Assembly: GCA_027922465.2 (NCBI GenBank)
Contig: BQMF02000224.1
Coordinates: 310,001 to 374,000 of the forward strand
From: Turritopsis dohrnii
Taxonomy: Eukaryota; Cnidaria; Hydrozoa; Anthoathecata; Oceaniidae
Length of the DNA: 64,000 bases
Reading direction: 5' to 3'
Below, one piece after another: positions 1 to 11,000 of this stretch. Below the pieces are notes generated by a model. The model worked only from the letters and a program-made list of their open reading frames with translations, did no database searches and was not told the origin of the DNA. Each line of letters opens with the position of its first letter. Within the stretch, counting starts at the first letter, position 1. The translations under genes were made by a program, and so were the position numbers.

Positions 1-1826
1 GTGTATGATTAATTATGACATAATTACTTTAATTAAAGGATCTCGTTCATTATAATAGCTTGTAATATTTTCCCACAGCCGTTTCGTTCACCACTTTATT
101 TTTTAAGAAATAATAAACTTCAGATGACAATTGAAGCTTTTGACAGATTTCAGATTTTGAATAAACTATAATCACCGACTTTAGTTTAAAGTAGTAAACT
201 GATTTCATTAAGAACAATTTTTGAACAACAGTTTTTGAACCATGTGAAAACAAAACGACGAGAATGTTCTCTTGCTTTGTTGGTTGTTTTTATGGAGGCC
301 ACATAATTATAGGTCTAACGATAGTCCATTCTTTTCTTTGATTAACATTCGGTAATAACTTCACGTGGGTGAGGTCGTAACTTAACCAGCATAGAACAGC
401 TGACATAAAGAAGAAAAAACATCTTTTGGCAGATCATGTGAAAGTAATTTCCCAATTCATGTTCAAAAATATGTTTGTTGTGTGTTGTATCTCGTAGATT
501 TCAGAATATTCCAACTATATTTCTTGCCATGTGTAACTTAGGATGCGTTAGTTTTAAACAGACATGTCGATCTTAAACATAATATTATTGATTGTCACTT
601 GGAATAATCATCTAAATTCTTATTCATGATTTCTGAAGATTTCTTAGAGCTGTTAAGTTAACTATTTTTACCCCTTTTTCACATTCTGTCCCAACAATAA
701 AGTTTAATTGAGTTAGTCGTCTGTAGCACTGCTATCAATGACAGTTCTGTTTAGGATGACCCGCGCCAACAAAATTCTCCACACAAGGGTTTAATTAGGT
801 TGAGACATCAATAATTCTCACATTATAGCAGCTTGGATACTTTAAATGTTTACCCATTGCTCTGTATTGCCAAAAACTGTGAAAAGAACCTTAAGCTACA
901 GTTCGGTTGTACCTTCCCCAAAGTTAAGGATATATCGATCGTGATGTACACAAACACACAATCCTTTCGCATTTCAAGATGACCAGAAAATATAGTGTGC
1001 TCAAAATAAATTCCGTTATTATTATTCTTATAATTATTTTCTCAGACATTGCTGGCATTGATTGTTATCTTTCTTCTGACGTCAAAGTTTCCTGTGTTCT
1101 CGTTATCTTAAACAAAACACAGTTTTCGCTTCAATTACCAAGCAGACGTTTGTCTCCATACTATTTGTTAAGTTTCAATGTTTCATATGTCAATTAAATT
1201 TGTTTGTCTGGCTGATGCTGAATGCCAATATGACGTCACTGCATGGAACGTATTTGAATGGAACGTAACATGTCTTGGTGAAAACATTCTTCATACTCAG
1301 AACACTCCATAAAAAAGTAAGATCTCGATGGCAAGAGTAGCTACACGATGACAGTGAAGTGATTGAAAATTTCCAGATGGATGCTACAGTTACTTAACAC
1401 AGGCAACCTACTTCCTGAACTGAAATTAATTGATTGATTGATTGATTGACAGAAGCGAATAATAAGACAAGAATCCGAACTGCTATATGGCAAGGGAGCA
1501 AAGATTTTCAAGAAACTGTTTTTAAGATAACTTCTTGGAAACGTCCTTAGAAAACATTAGATTTGAACTATTTTACATTCCTTCCTTGTTCTCTAAACGA
1601 AATTAGCAGTTCTTAGTCCCCATCCACACAGTTGGATTAAATGTTATAATAGGATACCATTTTTATGATGTTATGATAAATTCACATATTTGAAACTTGC
1701 CTTCAAAGAGCCATTTTTAAGCGACTTTATAGAATTTCACCACAAGTTGGACATGAACTTTTAATTAATAAAATATAAAAAGATATCCTGACGAACATTT
1801 AACTGATCAGAGTGTATAGCTCACTT
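1..1826. other. AT-rich DNA without a supported gene
   Basis: No exon chain or repeat family is recognised. A 72-codon open frame (979-1197, plus) begins with a signal-peptide-like stretch, MTRKYSVLKINSVIIILII, but has no homology I recognise and no splice context. A short (TTGA)n tract lies near 1430. Confidence 0.4.
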
Positions 1827-2715
1827 CCCAGCGGGCACAAGACGTCTTTGAGACGTCTTATTTTAATCGTAAAATGGTCGTTTGCTTTCCAGATCATTTT
1901 GGGACGTCGTAGGGACGTCTGAAACGGGACGTCGCAATTGGGATCCTTTTACGACGTTGTTGGGACGTCTTTATACGGATTGAATAACAATCTTCGAAAC
2001 AATTGTAAATTTAAGATCATTTTGCGACGTCGTTGGGACGTCTGAAACGAGACGTCATAATTGAGATCCTTTTACGACGTTTTTAGGACGTCCTTATACG
2101 GATTGAATAACGACCTTCAAAACAATTATAAACATAAGATCATTTTGGGACGTCGTAGGGACGTCTGAAACGGGACGTCGCAATTGGGATCCTTTTACGA
2201 CGTTTTTGGGACGTCTTTATACGGATTGAATAACGACCTTCGAAACAATTATAAATTTAAGATCATTTTGGGACGTCGTAGGGACGTCTGAAACGGGACG
2301 TCACAATTGGGATCCTTTTACGACGTTTTTGGGACGTCTCTGTGCAGGTTCAATAACGATCTTCGAAACAATTATAAACTTTCAAAAGCAATCAGTCTGT
2401 ATAGAATGATTTATTGTAAATGTTTTTAAACGTCTTGACAAAAAGCAGCGGTGGTATAACGGTTACGAGTTCGGCTGGCACACCAGAGGTTCCAGGTTCG
2501 GGTCCGCCTGTGGCCTATTACAGTTTTTGAAAGAGTAAATTTCATAATCCTGCGACGTCGTTACGATGTCGTTGGGATGTCATCGAGACGTCTCAATGAA
2601 GATGTAATTGGGACGTCTTTTGAGATTCCCACTTCGCGACCATTTTGCGACGTCTTAGGGACGTCTTGAAAAGACGTCTTTACGACGTTTTTACGACGTC
2701 TTTGTGCCCGCTGGG
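1827..2715. mobile_element. GACGTC-rich TIR element with internal 123-bp repeats
   Basis: The ends are near-perfect inverted repeats: CCCAGCGGGCACAAGACGTC on the left, GACGTCTTTGTGCCCGCTGGG on the right read inward. Between about 1892 and 2383 there are four tandem units of 123 bp, each packed with GGGACGTC/GACGTCCC motifs. TT dinucleotides flank both ends. There is no coding capacity, so it is non-autonomous. It shares a CCCA-start TIR and GACGTC richness with the element at 14074-15755. Confidence 0.8.
2446..2516 (+). other. tRNA-like segment inside the GACGTC element
   Basis: A pol III A-box-like TGGTATAACGG (2452-2462) and a B-box-like GGTTCGGGTCC (2495-2505) are spaced as in a tRNA. A CTGG...CCAG pairing lies where the anticodon stem would be. 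The acceptor stem does not pair well, so this is a tRNA-derived segment and not a functional tRNA gene. Confidence 0.5.
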
Positions 2716-2724
2716 TTGGTAAGA

Positions 2725-2875
2725 TTTTTAATACAGGGTGGTAGTTGATAGTGGTTCAAATCCCGTCCCTGACTGCTAATACGATTCCTAGTGGAGGCCC
2801 ACATCAGTTGCGTTGCATTGCCATATCCCTCTGTCCTCGTGAAAATAAATGAAAAAATATATATATCCGAAGGAC
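2725..2875 (+). repeat. Possible tRNA-derived SINE fragment
   Basis: A clean B-box, GGTTCAAATCC, lies at 2753-2763 and is followed by about 80 bases of non-repetitive body and an A-rich tail (AAAATAAATGAAAAAATATATA). No second copy is seen in this window, so the family assignment is tentative. Confidence 0.35.
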
Positions 2876-5018
2876 ACTTCCACGATGGGCAATGTCCGTC
2901 AGGCTACTGGCATACCGGATACCGGAACAAAATAATGTAGATATATCATGGAAATGTTACATTAATTTCTTGAACTTTTATCAATTCCATCTGTATTTCA
3001 AAAAGTCAGTTGATTATTCCAAAGTCGTGTGAAGCATTCAATGTTACCTTAGGAACGAAACCACTAAAGACTTAATTCAAATTCCTGATTTTGTCAAATC
3101 ATAAACCTCGTCTTCGTTCTCAATGGGATATTTAAGTGGGTGGGATGAAGATCAGAGTCACATCGAGTTGTCAGGATTCACAATCCGACTGACAATTCGT
3201 GAGATAAAAGAATTACCATGACACAAGTTGACTTCATAAAATACTCAGTCAATGAAATCTAACCCCCTGGTGATCATAACATGATTAGTAACCGATCAAC
3301 GGAAGAAAATGCCGAGCAGACGTTCTTATTAAAATGCCGAGCAGACGTTCTTATTAAACAATCATTAAAATAAAGAATGCAAGAAATAGAATTAACTCGT
3401 CTCCTCCCTTTAGTCATGAATGTTTACATAACACCAGACGAATTTGATAAAACCCTATAAAACCTATTCAATTACAGTCGAATCTCTATTACTCTTTCTA
3501 ATTCGAACGAATTTCAATATCTCCACATCACCTATCATGAACCTCCGTAATTGGAATTGTTCACAAATTCTATTGCAACATTTATACAGTCCCTTCGATG
3601 TTCCAATTACAGAGAGTGCACTCTATTACATTTTAAAGATTGAAAAAGTACATTCCTTCCTATAGTATCCCTGTTTTCGCCATCTTGCCTGGCACAAATA
3701 AACATAACAATATCGAAAGCCACAAAGATATTGTAATGGGAATGTTGTAACTAATGGTTTATACATCCGTCTCTGGGAAATAATAAGATAACATGTAATA
3801 TCCATGGATTTTCATTTACCTTTTTTGGTATCATTACAAAATGTGACAACAAGAAGATATCCAAAAAATTTGAATTTAAACTTAAATTCTGAAGTGACAC
3901 CGAAAAACAGGATGAAGGACATCCTTAAAGCTATATATTGTTGTGTTCATCACATTCCAACAACAAACCGTCAAATTGGTGTTGTTGAAAGTCTTAAATG
4001 AATTAAAATTAATAGAGGCGTAGCTAGAGCTCAGTTAAAATACTCTTCTAGACGCGTCTGATTAATGTGGTTTTTTCACTCAAAGTTTTCTCAAAAATAC
4101 TGACGTCAGCATAAAATATTTCATTTTTAAAGACGTCTCGTCCAATTCTTGTCGATCAAATTAGACAAATGACCCCGTTTTGGAGATCTGCTCTTCAAGC
4201 CCTATCTGATGGTACAATCAGTTTTCGCTTAATAAGAACTTCAAAAATCGACTTTCTAAGGGTAATGACCCTACCCAATTCAAAACCCTATAAAAAATTT
4301 TTCCCAGCTTTGCCGGCTTGGAAAAAACCGGCTTTGAAGTCCCAAGGGGCCATATAATGAGAAAATAAAATAAAAACCTATATATACTAATTGTATGGGT
4401 GATCAAAGACCGCCACCGGACTAGAATCGTTTGAAAAATATTCAACCTGCTTTTTAAGATGGATTTGAATGACGAAATGTCGGGAAATTCTTAACTGAAC
4501 TGCACATATTCAGTCAGAAAAGTCAGAAAAGTAAAGCAGTTCAACATTGTAATATTTTCATTTTAGTGTGATGTATCGAACAGGTTACTTGCAAATTTTT
4601 TCTGTTCTACTTTAAATGAATAAATTGTTCAAATATTGAGTGAGCTCTACCACACCTTGATACAAACTGATAAATTTCTAGGAAACATTGGTCTTAAATC
4701 ATATGTATCATTGTAGAAATTTCCAAATATATTTGCAAATCCTAAGTATGTGATTGTAAGTAGAAACCTTTGAGTGTAATTGTTTCTGAAAAAAGTGAAT
4801 AAAACATCATAAGTAACAAAAATTAAGTACCCGGGTTAATTGAATAATAACAGTATAAACTGAGAAATAACTTTCTTACCAGAACTTTTAGCTAAATTTT
4901 TTAGCTTGACGTAAATTAGTATGATAGTAATTTCTAGGTGAAATCCTTACTTCCTCATTCATTTCCTTAAATCATTGGCGGATTTGTTGCATGCTGCTCA
5001 CTATGGAATGAAATTTTT
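2876..5018. other. AT-rich DNA, no supported gene; one 25-bp duplication
   Basis: The only structure found is a direct duplication of a 25-bp unit (AAAATGCCGAGCAGACGTTC...) at about 3308-3357. Open frames here are short and have no splice context. Confidence 0.4.
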
Positions 5019-5126
5019 TTGCGTTTTTGGCGCCATCTACATTACCACACCCTATCTTTTTTATGTTATCTAAATGTTTATAATAATTATAATCATACTA
5101 TCAACAAAGAAAAAGAAATCTTGATC

Positions 5127-5790
5127 ATGTCCGGTAAGCCTACTTTAAAAACCATCCAAAAATCTATCGATAATTTTCGATTCGACTATAAGGTTGCTGT
5201 TACGCAATTTCAAACATCTGTAATGCTCTACAAGACGACATTATAGCCATCAAAGATACAGTTATAAAGAACCTATTGGAGGAAAATAAAAGATTAAAGG
5301 AAAAGGTACACTTATTAGAGATTGACCAAGATAACAATCAAGAATATATCATTGAGGTAGAAAAACAAAGTCAAACTTTTGAACAGTACACCCGTAGGAA
5401 TAACCTTGAAATCTCTGGGATCCCTAATGTGATAGCTGATGAAAATCTGGAGTCCAAATGCATTGAAATCCTATGATCAGTCGATATTCATGTTGAAAAA
5501 TCTGACATTGAAGGGTGCCATCGACTTCCAACTAACAACAGAAGCAAAAGTAAACCGAACTCTGTTATTGTAAAATTTACAAACCGTAAATGTGTCAAAA
5601 AAGCATGTTCGAAAAATAATCGAGGAAAACTAAAAAACTGTGATAAGGTAGCACTCGGATTTAATGAACATACTGAAATGTATTTCAATGAAAACCTCTC
5701 CCCGTATTTCCAGCATCTTTCAATTCAAAACCTGTAAAGGTTGTGCATTCTAGTGAACTCACTCATGAGTTTCCTGATGTTATTTTTGAT
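5127..5790 (+). pseudogene. LINE ORF1 remnant (coiled coil plus RNA-binding-like domain)
   Basis: Begins MSGKPTLKTIQKSIDNF. After one frameshift it continues through a Leu/Glu/Lys-rich coiled coil (ENKRLKEKVHLLEID) into EQYTRRNNLEISGIP, then past a TGA into EGCHRLPTNNRSKSKP and NSVIVKFTNRK. The order of coiled coil, RRNNLxIxGIP, CHRLP, and VIVKF is the usual one for ORF1-type proteins of many invertebrate LINEs. At least two lesions (stop near 5244, stop near 5474) break it. Confidence 0.7.
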
Positions 5791-6084
5791 TAGATTATCA
5801 TGTAAACTCACCCTCACCCAGTTGTTAATTTCATAACCCCCTGTGATTCTTCATCTTCACTTTTCAATATGGCGTCCGAATAGCGGTAATGAGATGATGC
5901 TCATGCTTCTTATAGTTTGTGGCCTCCAATACATTCTGTTTTTGTTTATTTTGTTCTTTTTTGTATTCTCCGCCACAACCTCAGTTTTTTTCATGTTTCC
6001 TTAAAGTTTTCTCTGATATATTATTGCTAGTCTGTGTGTATTTTATTATTATATATATTTGATATACTTATTTATTTTTACTTT

Positions 6085-6720
6085 TGTATCTGTTTTTTCA
6101 ATTTTTGTCCCATATGTGCAAAAGTAATCAGTTGTCCCATATGTGCAAAAGTAATCAGTGTAAAATCCAAAGGCAATTTTATTCTGTGTGACCTTTGCAA
6201 TCGTTGGACTCACCAACATAGATGCTCCGGTTTGACACAAAAACAATTTAAAACCTTAACAAAATGCTATTCAGGTGCTCCAACTGCATCAACCTTACTT
6301 TGCCATTCCCTGTTGACATTCCTGTACCCTCTTACAACAATATCCTCCCTGGTTCTAAACTGTTTTTGTGGAAATCGTTCAGTCCAAAAAAGGCAACTTG
6401 ATTGTTGGTACAATTTATCGACACTCATGCATGTCAATTTCCTTATGTACCTCAAACCACTACTGCATAAAATTAACTCTGAGAAAAAGCAGATCCTCCT
6501 ACTTGGAGATTTCAACATTAACTTACTTAAGTGTGATGATCAACCTGGAATATCATCCTTTTTGGGCTCTAATCTTATCTTACCTCAGATCCTATTGCCA
6601 ACAAGAGTAACAGAGCACTCCAAGACTTTAATTGACAACATTTTTTCAAGTCCCTCTGATTCAGGAACTTTATCTGGTAATTTCTGCCACTAAATCTCTG
6701 ACCATCTTCCTCAGTTTTGC
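6085..6720 (+). pseudogene. LINE ORF2 N-terminal remnant: Cys/His finger and endonuclease
   Basis: CPICAKVIS...CDLCNRWTHQHRC resembles a PHD-like finger placed ahead of the endonuclease in several invertebrate LINEs. A short direct duplication repeats the first CPICAKVIS. Downstream, LLLGDFNINLLKCD and TRVTEHSKTLIDNIF match the apurinic-type endonuclease signature (GDFN, then ...TLIDNIF), followed by SDHLPQF after a stop at about 6691. Frames shift between these motifs, so no active enzyme can be made. Confidence 0.7.
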
Positions 6721-6732
6721 CTTTTCTCATCT

Positions 6733-6957
6733 TTGGATTCAAATGAAATCTTAAATAATAGGCCTTTTTACCGCAAAGACTGGTCTAATTTTAACCGTGA
6801 AGATTTTATTTTGGATTACCTTGATATTGACTGGAACCAATTGTTTGAAAAATTCTTTGTTTCAATGTTTTTGATGATAAAGTCAAAGTACTTGTGGATC
6901 AACATGTGCCCACAGTCAAACCTAGAACATCAGCTACACCACTGTAAGCTGGGCTAG
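6733..6957 (+). pseudogene. LINE ORF2 internal fragment
   Basis: The frame NRPFYRKDWSNFNREDFILD and DYLDIDWNQLF lies directly after the endonuclease remnant. It fits the linker between the endonuclease and reverse transcriptase of such elements. It ends before any reverse-transcriptase motif. Confidence 0.5.
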
Positions 6958-7752
6958 GTATTTTGAAATTTTTTGACCAGGTCGAAATTATGAACATCTT
7001 GAAGGTCCACAAGTACATCAATGGTAAGCTGCCAACTGACACGCTAGAAACTCTTAAATTTGTTAAAATTGATCACTCTCTTCAAACCAGATAGAATACT
7101 ATTGGATTACTAAAGCAACCTACTGTTAGCACTACTAATTATGGCTTGCATTCATTTTCAAAGTTTTCCATAAGTCAATGGAATAATTTACAACAACATT
7201 TTCAGAACCTTTGCCTTTATACTCTTAAATTGTCAAAGCTTAAAGTTCTTTCTAAAAGCTTTTACTTAAGCAAATACACTCAAATTTAATACCATATGAA
7301 CGAGATTACGCACATTTTCAACTTTTTTACTCTATATCAATAAAAGAGAAAAAAAAAATTTTTGTTATTTTTTTCGTATTTAGTTTATTTGTTTATTTTT
7401 TGGTACTGTTATTATTTTGTTTTATTTTTTTGGTCAAGTTTAAGTTCTGTAAATTTTTTCATTTTTTTGGCCCCTTATTTAATTAGACCTAGTCTAATGG
7501 GGGATCCCTCATCATTTTGATGAAATTATATTGTATTGTATTCAATTGTCTTGTAATACTCATTATGCTGTTATGCTTATTCAATTATTTTCATCTCTCC
7601 TTTACTATGCATTATCAACATCTTGATGTTAAAAATAGAAACAAATCTAAATGTTTTCAACCAAATTGCATGATGTGAACTGCATTCAAGTAAGTGTTTA
7701 TATTTACATATACTGAAGCGCATGTTACAAAAAACGTTGTTAGAAAATTACA

Positions 7753-8081
7753 CTACCAAGGCTCTAGTAGCCAAAGCGTTGCATTAAGAGCTATACTATA
7801 AAACTCCCCAACCATTCCTTCATTAACTACAAGGTTGTCGCCATGATTTTGAAAGCCTATGATAATTGCTTCAATGGATATATACGTTCCTGTAACCGCA
7901 CCAATCGTTCCCAGTGTTGAGATGGAAATGTTTTTCGCAACTTCAAAGTTTGATATACCGTCATCCCAAAAGCAGATTGTGTAGAGAATCGGTGGGAAAA
8001 TTAAAGCAAGGGCAGCAGCCGCAGTGGCTCCAATCAGTGATATGAAATTATCCAGTTGCGGAATGCAGATTGCCAAAGCAC
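7753..8081 (-). CDS. SLC36 exon 8 (C-terminus and stop)
   Basis: Begins inside the helix [18 protein letters not shown] and runs through [19 protein letters not shown], a charged loop and a last hydrophobic segment to a TAG stop at 7753-7755. The C-tail is short (LLEPW). No perfect AATAAA is seen just downstream; the variant AATATA occurs about 55 bases past the stop. Confidence 0.92.
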
Positions 8082-11000
8082 CTTCAATTATAAAAGAAAA
8101 GGTTAGTGTATGGCAAAGAAAGTCAAGGAGTTCAACCACAACACTTTATTTCTTTAATCGTAAAGTAAGAAGATGAACACTTTCATAAAAAAGAAATTTT
8201 CTCAATATTTCCTTTTTTGAGTGAACGGTTTAACTTGAGGCCATCTGAAATGCTGCATTGGCCATAAATTGCGAATCCTCTGAACAACCAGATCCAATTT
8301 ACGTTTGCAGAAAAATTTTACTCAGTGAAGATGTCAAATCTCCTGTACGTAAATCAGAATCAGAAGAGCATAGCATATGCTGAATGGACTTACACTATCA
8401 ATTGCTCAATACCAAATACGATACTCACAAGTTAATGTCACCATTGCTATCCTCATAAAGGCATCAGTAGCAGTTGCGCATTTTTTTGCCAAATCTCTTG
8501 TCAGTGGCGGAATTAATATTTCCATGGGAACATAAAATTGTATGAAATACGATAGGAAGATTGCCAAAGTGTAAGAGAGCTTTACCAGAACGTAAAATCT
8601 AAATTCAACATGAACATCTATCAAGTGCAAACTATTTCATTGTCATTTAGACAGGCGTTTCCATTGGTAACGTACGTAATAGCTGTAGGGAAGTCCTTTT
8701 CACACTTTACCGCCCTTAAACACTGTACCACAAGCATTCGCGGTTAATTTTAGAATCTAGGGATAGGATTATAATGAGCAACAACTCAATAAATTACTTC
8801 ATGGATTTTGTCTATTGATGCAATATGGCGTAGTTGTATAATTTGCTCAACTTTCTAATCTTGTATAAAATCAGCATCGCTAAGTACTAATTATTATTTT
8901 AATTTTTAAAGGCATATTGTAATAATAACAATACTGCATTAAAAACATTTATCCTGTCCAAAGATGAAAAACAAGTAATGATGATAATGAAAAAAAAAAA
9001 AAAAATAAATAAATAAAATAATAATTTTTAGTTTAAGGGCATAGTGAGTTTTTAGTGCTCTAACCGTATATCTTTGTGGTAGGTTCTTCTACAAATTTGT
9101 CCAAGACGAGGTTTGGGAAACACATGAAGGTTTCGGAGGTTTCATATTTTGAGGATACACATACTTACGGAAGCTTCGGCAAATTTAATGTAACACTAGC
9201 TGCAATTTCCTCACCAAATGTAATATATCCAAAAAAGCCCATCGATATATAAAGGATCGCAACAGTAGCCATTGATAAATCTAACACCCAGAAAAAGTCC
9301 TGAGGCTTTTTCATTTTGTTTTCTATTGGAAGAACCTAAAATGAAAAAAAGTAATGGAAAAAGAAAAAAAAATCTTCATTAAGAAATGTCTTCATTAAGA
9401 AATCAGTTTCGGATTTCGGATTTTGTATTAATAGCATGATGAAAATTATTTACAAACTCAGATTTTCTTATTTCAAATGTATGATGGGATCATTTATAAC
9501 TTTGGTTTAGTTTTGATTTCGATAGTATTGACCTGCTTTATTCGGACGCTCATGGGATAAAAGATATTGGTCCCACTTGTCCATGTGTCCTAACAAATGT
9601 CATATTTAGGCGAATCTCTATGGAATTTGAGGAACCAGTTCGATGTTGGTTTGCTTAAGGACTGTCTCAGTTATCTAAAGTTTCATTAAAGGCGAATACA
9701 GTGGAAGAACATTTCATTCGTAAACCACTTACCACTCCAATACCTTCGAAAGCAAACAATGCGACACCAAAGAACAATGGAAATTCACGTAACGGTGCAA
9801 ATGGCGGGAAATTACCAGGATTTTGCAAATTGAAAAATAAATATTGATACGTCCCCACTAAACCAACCAAACACAGGACATTGGCTGTAGCAGATATGTA
9901 CGCAATTATGCTGAGTTTTTTGATAAATGCTAAAGCAAGCACTGGTAGAAGTAGCATAAGTATCCATGTGCGGACATCGAACATTCCAAATAACTAGATT
10001 GTAAAAATTAATCTTTATACGCCAGTTGACAAAACTTGGTGCCCAGACCTCCACTTAGAATTGGACACAGCTTCCATGAAATATTTTCTTGAACAGTTGA
10101 AAAAATTGGATTAGTAAACTAAAATATCCATAGTATTTAAAACATAACACGTGTCCAAGTAAATGTTTCAGACGTACTTGTCTAAGATTTTCAGCTACAA
10201 ATAGGAAGTAAACGCAACAAAAACCAAGTTGTGTTGTAACCAGGAAGAAATCCAAAACAAATCTAGCCCTGGATTTCCATTGGTCGCCATATTTTTGAAA
10301 CAAAACACCTGCTACGTCGCTGTATCCATAAGAATCAACATTATGCCTAAATAAGAATCAACATTATACCTAAACAAGAATCAACATTATACCTAAATAA
10401 GAATCAACATTATACCTAAATAAGAATCAACATTATACCTAAATGTCAAAAATAGTGATTATTACAAGTCACATTATTAAGTTATTTATCAACGTTGTTT
10501 CGACGTTGTTTCGACGTCGTGTTTAATTGCCGCTTGAAGTCAGCAAACAGCAAAACAACGTCGGATTTTGACGTCAAAACGACGATTAACAAAAACCAAA
10601 AATGACGCTGTACGGACACAATGCGACGTTCAAATGACCAAAAACCATCAACGACGATGTGTAATGACAATTTAAACGTCTTTTTGTTGATTAGGTATAG
10701 TTTGACGTAGTTGACCACACTACATCATCGTTCTTTTGACGTCGAAAGAACGTCAGAATTGATTGTCAGTAAGTAAATGATAATAATACCACTCATGATA
10801 TAGTTTTCAACTATTGTAGGATTTTGAAATGTTTTTTTCAGGTCAAAATTAGTTGCGACGAACTCCGACGGTTTCATAAAACAACGTTGGATTAACGTCG
10901 TGCATTAACTGGGACTGAGGCTAGTTAAGCTTTAGATAGTTCATTTACTGACATCATGATTTACTCAAAACATTTCTGTAGAATAAATCACGAAAAAGAT

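Larger units (their letters stand above)
5019..7560 (+). mobile_element. Internally deleted non-LTR retrotransposon (LINE)
   Basis: In order: an ORF1-like coiled-coil protein (from ATG 5127), a Cys/His finger, an endonuclease fragment, and a C-terminal ORF2 tail (about 7010-7220, with GKLPTDTLETL and YGLHSFSKFSISQWNNLQQ). The reverse transcriptase core that should lie between 6960 and 7010 is absent. The 3' end runs into A-rich sequence and a TTGTATTGTATTC-type tail. Stops and frameshifts occur in every part, so the copy is dead. Confidence 0.75.

Noticed and set aside
2446..2516. Functional tRNA gene
   Set aside because: Box A/B-like motifs are present but the acceptor stem does not pair and the sequence lies within a repeat element.
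10018..10177. Extra micro-exon between SLC36 exons 4 and 5
   Set aside because: Phases already join exactly and total length matches the family; no conserved peptide was seen in the intron.
10329..10443. Possible CRISPR-like array of short repeats
   Set aside because: Units are contiguous with no spacers and lie in a eukaryotic gene; it is a minisatellite.
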